From a virus, in IMG/VR virus record IMGVR_UViG_3300029319_000253, positions 2,037 to 32,466 of that record: a stretch of 30,430 bases of DNA; one strand, 5' to 3'. Below, one piece after another: positions 14,901 through 23,600 of this stretch. Position numbers and translations under genes: made by a program. Position 1 is the first letter of the stretch. Every line of letters begins with the position of its first letter. Under the pieces are notes generated by a model, which was given only the letters and a program-made list of their open reading frames with translations, ran no database searches and was not told the DNA's origin.

Positions 14901-17900
14901 TTTGCGATCAATGAACCAATTGGTAAAGTTGTTACTAACGATCTTAGAAATAGTGTAACAAAAGAATTTACTAATAACTTCATTGTAGGACATAGAGTTG
15001 GTTTTGCTATTACCTTTGCAGAGGGTTCAACTAACGCTGGTATTACTACAATATACACTGGTAATGTACAACATAACTTAAATACAATCACATCTATTAC
15101 TTTAGCTGCTGGTGGATCTGGTTATGGTTCTGCTGGAACATTATACAATGTACACCTAACAGGCGGTAGTGGTCATGGTGCAACTGGTAATGCAACAGTC
15201 AACGGAAGTGGTCAAGTTACTGCTGTTGAGATAGTTGATGGTGGTTCTGGATACACAAAAGGTAATACATTATCACTTAGAGCGGGTGGTAACAATGCAC
15301 AAGTGACCGTAGCTACAATCAATGATAACATTGGTGATGCAATTCAGATTATTGGTGTTGGATCAACAGAGGATAGATATAATTCTGGATTCAATGGTAT
15401 TCATACAATCACTTCAGTCACACCTACAAGTGTAAGTTACAATAGTGGTTACACTGCAAGTGTTGGTGTTCATAGTGTCACAACAGCTGGTATCCACACT
15501 GGATTCTTCATGTTGGCTGGTAACGCACCAAACATAAACACAATGGTTTACAGTGATAAGAGTGTAGGTATTGTAACTGTGACCACTGATGAACCTCATG
15601 GATTGAGTGTTAATAACTCATTTAAGATAGTTGGTGCTGCACAGACAATCTATAACGGAGAACACATTGTATTTGAGAAGATTGGTATTACTACGTTCTC
15701 ATTTAAATTTGTAGATCCATTCACTCCAGCTACATATACAACAACTGGTGGAAAGGCTCAGGTTCTTCCTGTCATGTATGGTGCAAAAGGTGGTGTAATA
15801 CAAGAAGGAAGTGAAAGACTAGATCAAAGACAGATTCCTCTAAGTGTTGGTATTCATACAACTCTGAATAATGCAACTTTAACTGCAACAAATACAACAT
15901 TAACATTAACTAATTCTTCTGGATTTAACAAAGGAGATTATATACAAATAGATGAAGAAATTATTCGTGTATCATCTAACTTCTCTAATAATGCAGCGAC
16001 TGTTCTTAGAGGTCAGTTAGGATCGAGAGCAGATAGTCATGTCTCAAATTCTGTGGCTAAAAAGATTCGTATCTTGGCAGTGGAGAAGAGAAGGGCATCT
16101 GTTCTTCGTGCATCTGGTCATACATTTGAATATCTTGGATTTGGGCCTGGTAACTACTCAACTGCGTTCCCAGAGAAACAAAGTAAGATACTTACAAGAG
16201 AGGCTAAGTTCCTTGCACAGTCAACTATTGATAATGGTGGATCTGTAGTTTATACTGGTGTTAATGATGCTGGTGACTTCCATATAGGTAACAAAGTTGT
16301 TAACTCACAGGATGGTACAGAAGCTACATTTAATATTCCAGTTCCAACTACAACAGGATCAGCATCTGCTGACTCTGATGCAACAAGTGGAAGATTAGAT
16401 GTTATCTTTGATAGTGCATTTGTAAGAGAGGGACTCACAGTTGATGGTAATAATAATACAACTGTAAGAGTTAATGCTCCTACAACTATCACAGAAAAAC
16501 TTACTGTCACATCTACAAATGGTGCTGAGTTCCACTCAATTGACTTAACTGGTGGATTATCGCCTGCAAGAACAATTACTTATTCTGCTGAGACTCCAAC
16601 AGGATCTGGAACTGTAGGTGATATTGTTTATACTTCTGATCCATCATTTGGTAAGTACATTGGATGGGTATTCACTCCACAAGGTTGGAAGAGATTTGGA
16701 TTAATATCTACCGAAAGAGATCTAGACACATGGGTTCTTGGTGATGAGAACAATAACGGAAGACTTGGAATCGGAACTACAGCTGCAGATCGTGCTGGTG
16801 TCAATGCAAACTTTAGAGGTGCATTAGATGTTAGAGGACAGATTGTTGCAGATAAGTTATTGATGACTGGTATTAGTACTTTCCAAGGTACTACTATCTT
16901 TGAAGATGTAGAAATAGAGAGACTAAAAGTTACTGGTAGTAATGATGTAACTGGTGTTTCAACATTTAGTAAACAAGTTATTGTTGGTGCTGGAATAACT
17001 GCTAATCAATTAAAGGTAACTGGTATTAGTACATTTGCTGGTGCTGGTACGCCAGTTATAATGCAACACAAGGCTGATAAAACATTTGCTTCAAGTGCTG
17101 TAAGTCATGCAACTAGTCCAGCGTTTATTACAATTAGTGGTCATGGTTACTTTACTGGTGAAAAGGTACAATACGTGGCTGGATCAACACCAATTGGTGG
17201 TCTTACTGATAGAAGAACATACTTTATAATAAGAAGAGATACTAACTCTATTAAACTTGCAACAACTCTTGCCAATGCTCTTTCAGATACTTCAATTGAC
17301 TTGTCATCAACTGGCGCAGGCACACATAAATTTATACTCCGTAGTAAATCTTCAGACTCTGTTGCAGCTTCAAGTGCTGATGGTGTTGGTTTATCAGTTG
17401 ACCAATTACATGTTGTTGGTATTGCAACCTTCCCAGCAGCAGTTACTTTAACTAACGTAAATATATCGCAAATTAATGTTTCTGGTCTTTCCACATTCAA
17501 TGATGCGATAGATATAAACGCTACTTCTGAATTTTCACAACCAGTCAATATTAATGCTACATTTAATGCTAATGGTGATGTTAATCTTGGTAACGCAACT
17601 TCTGATACAATTACTGCAACAGGTAGATTTGATAGTGACTTAGTTCCAAGTACAGACGGATCAAGGGATCTTGGTACATCTACATTAGAGTGGAAAGACT
17701 TATTCCTCGATGGAACTGCTCATGTTGATACATTAGATGTTGATGCAAATGCAGGGATAATTGGTAATCTAACTGTAGGTGGTAATTTCTCAGTCAACGG
17801 AGTCGTTGATCTTGGTAATGCCGCAAGTGATACCATAAGTGTAATAGGTAGATTTGATACTAGTTTACTCCCATCAACTGATAGTACAAGAGACTTGGGT

Positions 17901-19610
17901 GCATCCACAATGGAGTGGAGAAATTTATTCATAGATGGAACTGCACATATTGATACATTAGATGTTGATGAAAATGCAGGGATAATTGGTAATCTAACAG
18001 TCACAGGAACCAGTGAGTTTAATAATACAGTTGATGTTGACGCAGACTTTGCTGTTAGAAACGGAACTACTGATAAATTCTTCGTTGACAATGTAACTGG
18101 TAACACAAACATTGAAGGTACATTGACTGCTGATGGCCATGCTGAATTAAATTCTACCCTTAATGTTGATAGTAACACCACTGTCGGTGGTAACTTAACA
18201 GTTTCTGGTAAAATACAACCATCAGCTGGATCTGGTACAGGAAACGGTATTCATTGGGCTGACAATCCTGGCGGTGGAACTGGTGATAATGCATCCATCA
18301 CATACTTTGCACAATCTGGAGAAAATACAAAATTAAGAATAGCAACTGGAAATGACTTCGATGATGAAATTGAATTAGCAACAACTAATGATTCATTTAC
18401 AAAAGTCACTTCAACCCTTGATGCAAGTAGTAGTACTACAGGTGCCTTCAGAACTGATGGTGGTGTTGGTATTGCGAAAAAACTTTATGTTGGTACTAAT
18501 CTTAATGTTGGTGGCACACTCAATGTTTCAAGTAGTGCAACTGTTAATAGTCTTAAGGTATCTGATCTTACAAATAATCGTGTTGTAATCGCTGGGTCTT
18601 CTGGAGAGATAGAAGATAGTAATAATCTAACATTCAATGGTAGTACGTTAGGACTCACTGGATCTCAAACTATTAGTAGTAACTTATCAGTTTCTGGTAA
18701 AATACAACCATCACAAGGATCTGGTTCTGGAAATGGTATTCGTTGGGCTGATAATCCTGGCGGCGGAGCTGGTGATTTTGCATCCATTACATACTATGCA
18801 GAATCTGGAGAGAATACAAAATTCGTAATAGCAACTGGAGATAATCTTGATGATGACATTGAAATACGAACAACAGGTAATGGATATACAAAAATTACTT
18901 CGACTCTTGATGCGAGTGGTTCTACTAATGGTGCCTTCAGAGTAGCTGGTGGTGTTGGTATTGAGAAGAAACTTTTTGTTGGTGGAAATATTACTGGCAG
19001 TGGAACATTCACTGGTAATGGATCTGGATTATCATCACTAAACGCAGATAATCTATCAACAGGAAAAGTTCATATTGATCGTCTTGGAAGTGGAACTAAG
19101 AATAGTAACACATTCTTAGCTGGTGACAATACGTTTAGACAAGTTATCGTTGCTATTAACTCTGCAACCAATGAGGGTAACAACAGAGTCATTACATCAT
19201 CTGGAACTGGTAGTGTTAATGGAGAAAGTAATTTAACCTTTGATAATGTAAGTCTTCATGTTCATGGTGGTTCTAGACAAATTGTTTGTGATGGTAACAT
19301 AGTTGCTTTCAACTCTGATATCAGACTTAAGACTGCAATCCAACCAATTGAAAATGCAGTTGCAAAAACACTTAAGTTAAATGGATTTACATACGAACAC
19401 AATGAAGTTGCAGAATCAATAGGATATAAATTAGATGGAGAAAGATTTGCTGGTGTATCTGCACAAGATGTTCAATCAGTATTACCAGAAGCTGTCAAAC
19501 CAGCTCCTGCAGATCCAAATTACTTAACTGTTCAATATGAAAAAATTGTACCTCTCTTAATAGAGGCAATCAAGGAACTTAAAGCAGAAATCGACGAACT
19601 TAAGAAGTAA
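11913..19610 (+). CDS. Giant tail fibre/adhesin with C-terminal S74-type intramolecular chaperone
   Basis: 2565 aa. The N terminus (VIYVNPTDLDATDSIENQGN, then RPFKTIQRALLEASRF, TIMLYPGTHEID) is the pattern of a right-handed beta-helix that begins many large cyanophage virion proteins, and the helix-like region seems to extend to about residue 500. The middle contains recurring modules of the form T-x2-PHGL-x3-D-x-V-x-I (five copies), two GSGY motifs near 1070-1115, and about five TGISTF-type repeats near 1650-1860. Residues about 1890-2040 hold a 75-residue tandem repeat, and about 2090-2365 a second duplicated block. The last 98 residues (S2468 onward: SDIRLKTAIQPIENA ... FAGVSAQDVQSVLPEAV ... 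YEKIVPLLIEAIKELK) match the Peptidase_S74 chaperone. Family knowledge says it trimerises the fibre and is then cut off before the S-D. The promoter and start at 11913 make it the first gene of the fibre unit. Confidence 0.85.
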   Translation: MPLSRLENFLKNVDGNVIYVNPTDLDATDSIENQGNSLTRPFKTIQRALLEASRFSYQVGQNNDKFDRTTIMLYPGTHEIDNRPGFNVVNASGNASFRDRLGNSQSLTQLTETSNYNLEDPTNELYKYNSVEGGVIVPRGVSIAGYDVRKTKIRPKFVPDPTDLSVTRAAIFRLTGACHFYAMTFFDGDPQGSVYKNYTTSRFSPQFSHHKLTCFEYADGVNGVGVGTSSTTTDLQMYFHKIQQAFGDSSGRGIGDFPSTTDMQPSLPEFEIVGPVKAEDVGITSIRAGTGGTPDQVITVQTSGKHGLVVDSPIRVAGVNTFPDIYNGNFVVSSVTNDEKFSYLASATPADGLPSLDGDEVVVADTDNVQGASPYIFHCSMRSAYGMCGLHADGSKASGFKSMLVSQFTGIGLQKDNNAFLIYNKTSGQYDTNETASDSEKPLYLNGNAIYRPSYKNAHIKTSNDGYIQAVSIFAVGYSEHFTTSEGGDMSITNSNSNFGAVALNAKGFKPAAFAKDNRGYITHIIPPENQFKQDISVEWEAINVTKTVAAGSSSPSKIYLDGFTDSSTPPVHVIAGYRIGSKSDELLHVSVAGVGTVTTPIRMLNPDGSEGDISIKEYEVSRTGAINSIASSVLTLRTNHKLHAGESIRVLSDSGYLPDGIDSNVIYFAITNDSTAETLNANQIKLARSKNDALLGGSGNFITINNNKGGVLKIQSRVSDKAPGDLAHPIQYENGNWYVRASNTNTLFTQVAANSETIGERTGKTFIKRKEDTRSLNDKIYRLRYVIPKESLDARPPIPGYTLQESNTVGVAGASEFTNNIPDVTAQRNLRILKSIDRSSNTGITTVVTEKPHNLIKGDQVQLRNVKSGANSNGTLNSGYNIVTDVVGITSSKGFELKFLDTDPGTYTAHTARDNNLPVVARWKHKDTFTVYRSETVKAHDYQRQDGVYHLICVDSSISPTVNEFDANKFNQNITDLYPQFDADNFTMDPEHAASFAINEPIGKVVTNDLRNSVTKEFTNNFIVGHRVGFAITFAEGSTNAGITTIYTGNVQHNLNTITSITLAAGGSGYGSAGTLYNVHLTGGSGHGATGNATVNGSGQVTAVEIVDGGSGYTKGNTLSLRAGGNNAQVTVATINDNIGDAIQIIGVGSTEDRYNSGFNGIHTITSVTPTSVSYNSGYTASVGVHSVTTAGIHTGFFMLAGNAPNINTMVYSDKSVGIVTVTTDEPHGLSVNNSFKIVGAAQTIYNGEHIVFEKIGITTFSFKFVDPFTPATYTTTGGKAQVLPVMYGAKGGVIQEGSERLDQRQIPLSVGIHTTLNNATLTATNTTLTLTNSSGFNKGDYIQIDEEIIRVSSNFSNNAATVLRGQLGSRADSHVSNSVAKKIRILAVEKRRASVLRASGHTFEYLGFGPGNYSTAFPEKQSKILTREAKFLAQSTIDNGGSVVYTGVNDAGDFHIGNKVVNSQDGTEATFNIPVPTTTGSASADSDATSGRLDVIFDSAFVREGLTVDGNNNTTVRVNAPTTITEKLTVTSTNGAEFHSIDLTGGLSPARTITYSAETPTGSGTVGDIVYTSDPSFGKYIGWVFTPQGWKRFGLISTERDLDTWVLGDENNNGRLGIGTTAADRAGVNANFRGALDVRGQIVADKLLMTGISTFQGTTIFEDVEIERLKVTGSNDVTGVSTFSKQVIVGAGITANQLKVTGISTFAGAGTPVIMQHKADKTFASSAVSHATSPAFITISGHGYFTGEKVQYVAGSTPIGGLTDRRTYFIIRRDTNSIKLATTLANALSDTSIDLSSTGAGTHKFILRSKSSDSVAASSADGVGLSVDQLHVVGIATFPAAVTLTNVNISQINVSGLSTFNDAIDINATSEFSQPVNINATFNANGDVNLGNATSDTITATGRFDSDLVPSTDGSRDLGTSTLEWKDLFLDGTAHVDTLDVDANAGIIGNLTVGGNFSVNGVVDLGNAASDTISVIGRFDTSLLPSTDSTRDLGASTMEWRNLFIDGTAHIDTLDVDENAGIIGNLTVTGTSEFNNTVDVDADFAVRNGTTDKFFVDNVTGNTNIEGTLTADGHAELNSTLNVDSNTTVGGNLTVSGKIQPSAGSGTGNGIHWADNPGGGTGDNASITYFAQSGENTKLRIATGNDFDDEIELATTNDSFTKVTSTLDASSSTTGAFRTDGGVGIAKKLYVGTNLNVGGTLNVSSSATVNSLKVSDLTNNRVVIAGSSGEIEDSNNLTFNGSTLGLTGSQTISSNLSVSGKIQPSQGSGSGNGIRWADNPGGGAGDFASITYYAESGENTKFVIATGDNLDDDIEIRTTGNGYTKITSTLDASGSTNGAFRVAGGVGIEKKLFVGGNITGSGTFTGNGSGLSSLNADNLSTGKVHIDRLGSGTKNSNTFLAGDNTFRQVIVAINSATNEGNNRVITSSGTGSVNGESNLTFDNVSLHVHGGSRQIVCDGNIVAFNSDIRLKTAIQPIENAVAKTLKLNGFTYEHNEVAESIGYKLDGERFAGVSAQDVQSVLPEAVKPAPADPNYLTVQYEKIVPLLIEAIKELKAEIDELKK
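17586..18035 (+). repeat. 225-bp in-frame tandem duplication in the giant fibre
   Basis: Unit 1 is 17586-17810 and unit 2 begins at 17811 with the same phase. The landmarks CTTGGTAA (17586/17811) and GGGATAATTGGTAATCTAAC (17754/17979) are both exactly 225 bp apart. Each unit encodes 75 residues containing LGNA-SDTI, STRDLG or SRDLG, DGTAH-DTLDVD and NAGIIGNLTV. Confidence 0.85.
18192..19000 (+). repeat. Two ~320-bp direct repeats 489 bp apart in the giant fibre
   Basis: Copies at about 18192-18510 and 18681-19000 share TCTGGTAAAATACAACCATC and encode LSVSGKIQPS, then GNGI-WADNPGGG, SITY-A-SGENTK, IATG, TSTLDAS, and GGVGI-KKL-VG. A unique stretch lies between them. These are recent fibre-shaft duplications. 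Confidence 0.8.
19314..19607 (+). other. S74-type intramolecular chaperone domain
   Basis: Encodes residues 2468-2565 of the giant fibre. It opens with S-D-I-R-L-K, where self-cleavage is known to occur just before or at the serine in this family, and ends in a coiled-coil-like helix (IEAIKELKAEIDELKK). Confidence 0.85.
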
Positions 19611-19614
19611 AACT

Positions 19615-20628
19615 ATGACAACACCATCTGGACAAATATCAGCTCAAGACATTAAGAATGAGTTTGGTGAACATAATGGAAAAATGAGGATGTCAGATTA
19701 TAGAGTTAGTCAAACATGTGGAGAACTAACTTTGAATATAGGTGACGGAGTGCCATCATCAGGTGCAATTTCATTTGATAATTTGAGAAATAAAAGGTTG
19801 AATATTGTAGTTGATTATTACGCTGATAATTCTAATTTAAATCGTGCATCGAATGGTGCTAATACCATGAATGCCAGAACCAGATATGATCAACAAAATG
19901 AAAGAGTTACTGTAATTGGTGGATTAAGATCTAAACCAAGTAATACCGCACCACATCGAGTAAGAATTCATGTGAATCAAACTCTAGGTGGTGCAAAAGG
20001 AGGTAAGAATGTTTGTGCATTAAGAACAGGTAATTTTGATGCTGGCACATCTTTAATTGTAGATGTGGGTAGTAATGGAAGAATATATGGTGGCGGCGGA
20101 GATGGTGGAGAAGGTGGAAATGATATGGATGCTGGTAATCCTGGCCAAGATGGGGCTTCTGCGTTAGGTATTGATCACCAAGGAACAACTGTTAATGTTG
20201 CCAGTGGTGCATTAATTCGATGTGGCTTCGGCGGTGGTGGAGGAGGCGGCGGAGGTCGTCAGACTGATAAAGGTTCAGATAGAAGAGCTGGTGGCGGAGG
20301 CGGCGGCGGTGGCCAAGGTTATCCTGGCGGCTCTGGTGGTGATCGTGGTAGAACTCATGTTGATGGTGCTGATGGAACTGCTGGTGATTTAACAGAAGCT
20401 GGTGAAGGTGGCGGTGGTGGAAATAATGGTAATCAGGCATATGGTGGTGCTGGTGGAGAAGGTGGTGGTCAAGGAGAGGCCGCAGACGCTGGTGCTGGTT
20501 CTCAACATGGTTCTGGTGCTGGTGGTGGACAGGGTTCTGCGATCCGTAAGTCAAGTGGAGTAAATTGGTCTTTTGGATCTAACAACGGTTCAATTGTTGG
20601 TGACACCAACCAAACAGGTGTGTCATAA
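19615..20628 (+). CDS. Polyglycine-rich adhesin-like virion protein
   Basis: 337 aa. The N terminus (TPSGQISAQDIKNEFG ... MSDYRV ... DGVPSSGAISFDNLRNKR, residues 3-60) is a small domain I have seen at the front of many marine-phage fibre proteins (G-x-IS-x2-DI ... ISFDNLR-K). A beta-rich segment follows to about 150. Residues about 155-315 are extremely Gly-rich, with runs of 8-9 glycines and GGGG-x repeats. This resembles the polyglycine-II sandwich tips of gp38-type adhesins of T-even phages, in which surface loops between Gly runs bind the receptor. That is analogy, not shown homology. It starts five bases after the giant fibre and ends just before a late promoter, so it is probably a fibre tip or adaptor of the same unit. 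GGC codons are unusually frequent for such AT-rich DNA. Confidence 0.7.
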   Translation: MTTPSGQISAQDIKNEFGEHNGKMRMSDYRVSQTCGELTLNIGDGVPSSGAISFDNLRNKRLNIVVDYYADNSNLNRASNGANTMNARTRYDQQNERVTVIGGLRSKPSNTAPHRVRIHVNQTLGGAKGGKNVCALRTGNFDAGTSLIVDVGSNGRIYGGGGDGGEGGNDMDAGNPGQDGASALGIDHQGTTVNVASGALIRCGFGGGGGGGGGRQTDKGSDRRAGGGGGGGGQGYPGGSGGDRGRTHVDGADGTAGDLTEAGEGGGGGNNGNQAYGGAGGEGGGQGEAADAGAGSQHGSGAGGGQGSAIRKSSGVNWSFGSNNGSIVGDTNQTGVS

Positions 20629-20635
20629 CTAAATA
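20629..20635 (+). promoter_or_regulatory. Late promoter candidate (CTAAATA) for the second fibre unit
   Basis: CTAAATA begins at the base after the stop of the Gly-rich gene and ends 26 nt before the next ATG. An inverted repeat, GTTGGTG-A-CACCAAC (20596-20610), lies just upstream, inside the preceding gene. Confidence 0.55.
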
Positions 20636-20661
20636 ACATATAGGGTAATAATCTAGAAAGA

Positions 20662-23600
20662 ATGAATAGATCAAGAGTTACTGCAGATTTAGCTTCACAC
20701 GGAAATATATTCGTAGATATTGCCAATGATCGTGTTGGAATCGGAAGTACAATACCCACTGATAAAGTAGATATAGATGGTGGTTTTAAACTTCATGATA
20801 GGTCTGGTTTTGACAATCATATAACTTATGGAACAAATCCCCCAACTATAACATTTCCTTCTGGCAATCCTGCCAATCTTGCAAAAACTCCTACGTTAGT
20901 TTTTGGTGATAGAACTAGCGGTGGCGACTTCAAAATTTACCAAGATTTCTATAGTTTGCATATGAGACACTTTGGCCCAAGTGGTCTTCATATAGGTTCT
21001 GTGGCTTCTCATATACAAATATCTGGATCTAATGGTTCTAACAACACTCAAGCGTCTATAAGAATTGATGCTGGAGCAAATGAGGGTGTAAAATTATATT
21101 CAGGCGGTACACAAAGATTTGAAACTGTTGGATATGGAGTTACAGTTCTTGGAACTACTGAAACTCAAGAGTTAAATGTTACTGGTGTTACAACAACGAG
21201 TGATGATATAAACTTAGCAAACAATAAAAAAGTAAAATTTGGAACAATGGGTTTCCAGATTTATCAAAACACCAGTCCTTCTAACAACGCAATAATTCAA
21301 CAATCAGCAGCAGGTCAGTTCTTAAGATTGATAACAAACGGTGGTGCATTAAGTATCGAATCAGATTATGTTAGTCTTAGAAACTCTACAAATAGCACAC
21401 AAACTGCTATCTTTGATGCTGATGGAAAAACAAGTTTATATCATAATAGTAATCTCAAATTTACCACAGAAAGTAATGGTGTTAATGTTACAGGAAATTT
21501 AGTTGCCGATTGTATTAACTCAATAGATCCTGACTCCTATACAAACCATTTTATAACAGGTGCTATTCAAGATGGTAGTGGTTGGTCAGCTCAAGGAATT
21601 GCCTTTGGCCAAGGAACAGGTAAGATGGCTGCTTTTGGAGTCTCTAATTCACTATACATGGCTCATGGTGACGGTAGTAATGCGAATAGCTTAACAACTT
21701 TTATGGAAGTCAGTAATGCTGGGAGAGTAAAACTACATTATAATGGTAGTGGCAAATTTGAAACTTCAAGCACAGGCATTAACGTAACAGGCGATATTAC
21801 TTGTACATCAGATTTAATACTTGATTCAACTAATACTGATTATCCAAGAATTACATTACATTCAAATGCTTCAGGCATAAGAAAATATGCAATTATTAAT
21901 GGTCAAGGTTGGAATCAAGATGCGTTATTAATCTATGACATAGATGGTGATAATACAAGACTTACTATCGAACCAAATGGTTTAGGTATTAATAGAGGAG
22001 CAAATAGCATATCTCATGGTTTAGATGTTGGCGGTACTGCCATGATTAGGGGAGATATTGATGGAACAGGTGATTTAACTCTTACAGATACTACTGCCGA
22101 TAGTGCTGCTGGCCCAGAATTTAAACTCTTCAGAAATAGTGCATCACCAGCCGACGCAGATTATCTTGGACAGATTAAGTTTGCTGGAGAAAGTGATACA
22201 GGTGTAGAGAGAAACTATGCGAAGATTACAGGTAAGATATTAGACGCAAGTAACGGAACAGAAGATGGCATTATTGAGTTTGCACATATCAAAGCTGGAT
22301 CTCAAGTAATTACTGGTAGATTTAGAAGTGATAGTTTACAGTTATTGAATGGAACACAACTTACTGTTGCTGGAACAACAACATTGAATAGTCCTGTAAC
22401 TATAAACACAAGCACAAATGAACAATTAATTTTATCAGGTTCATCTAGTCCTTACATACAGTTTCAAGAAGGCACAACAAATAAAGCATATATTCAATGG
22501 TCTCAATCTGGATATTTTCAACTTGGTAATGAAGAAGCAGGTGAAGTTTTAAGATTAGCAGATGGTGAAAGTGGACTCATATGGAGAGTTGGAAGTAACA
22601 ATAGAACTGTCTGGACATCAGGAAATGACGGCACTGGATCTGGCCTCGATGCTGATACTGTTGACGGTTTACAGGCTTCACAGTTTTTAAGAAATGATGC
22701 AGATAGTACAATACAAGCTGTTTTAACTACTCGTAGAATATCAGTTCAAGCAAACCACGATATTAGATTTACCGATGGAAACTGGACAGGTAATACTACA
22801 TCTCCAAAAATTCAAGCACACTCTAACTATCTTTATATAGTTGGTGGATCAGGTGGAATAATTTTTAGGGAAAATGCCACAGACAGGTGGCATATAGAAG
22901 GAAGTGGTCATTTTATTCCCAAAGCTGATAGTACTTATGATATCGGTACTACTGGAGTGAGAGTTGCAAATGGATATTTTGACACTTTATATGGTGATGG
23001 ACAAAACATAACTGGCAGCACAATTCGACCAAACTTAACCTTTGATGGTAATCATTTAGTAGTAACTCAAGGAACTAGTGGTGGTGCAACTGCTAATACT
23101 GATGCATCATTAATTTTACATAATAACAATAATAATTATATCCAGATATTAAGTCCAAATAATAAAGAACAAGGTATATTATTTGGTGATGATGCCGACA
23201 ATGATGTAGGAAATATAATTTACGATCACAGTGATAATGCATTAACCTTTGCAACAAATGGTGGAACGAATGAAAGAGCTCGCTTCACATCAGCTGGTCA
23301 ATTTGTGATGGGAACTACTTCTTCTACTGGAGCAAGAGTTATAATTCAACAAGATAGTAGTGATACTAATCCTCTTGACCAACAAACCTGTGCAGATAGT
23401 TCAGGTATGAGACTTCAAAATTATAGTTTTTCAACTGGAAGGTTTACTGCACTTTCAATGGAATGTTGTAATTCCTCTTCAGTTCAATCAGCATCCATAA
23501 TTGCACAGTCAGTTGCAAGTGGTACATCACCAGATATTATAATTGCACAAAGAACTTCAAATACTGCAAATACAGAGAGACTTCGCATCAAATCAGATGG

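Noticed and set aside
20192-20554. Minus-strand ORF of 120 aa, very His-rich, opposite the Gly-rich gene
   Set aside because: It is the antisense image of Gly codons (GGT/GGA read as ACC/TCC/CAC-type codons) and has no ribosome site. The Gly-rich plus-strand gene explains the open frame.
20596-20610. Inverted repeat GTTGGTG-A-CACCAAC considered as a terminator
   Set aside because: It is inside the coding end of the Gly-rich gene, can form only a short hairpin, and no T-run follows.
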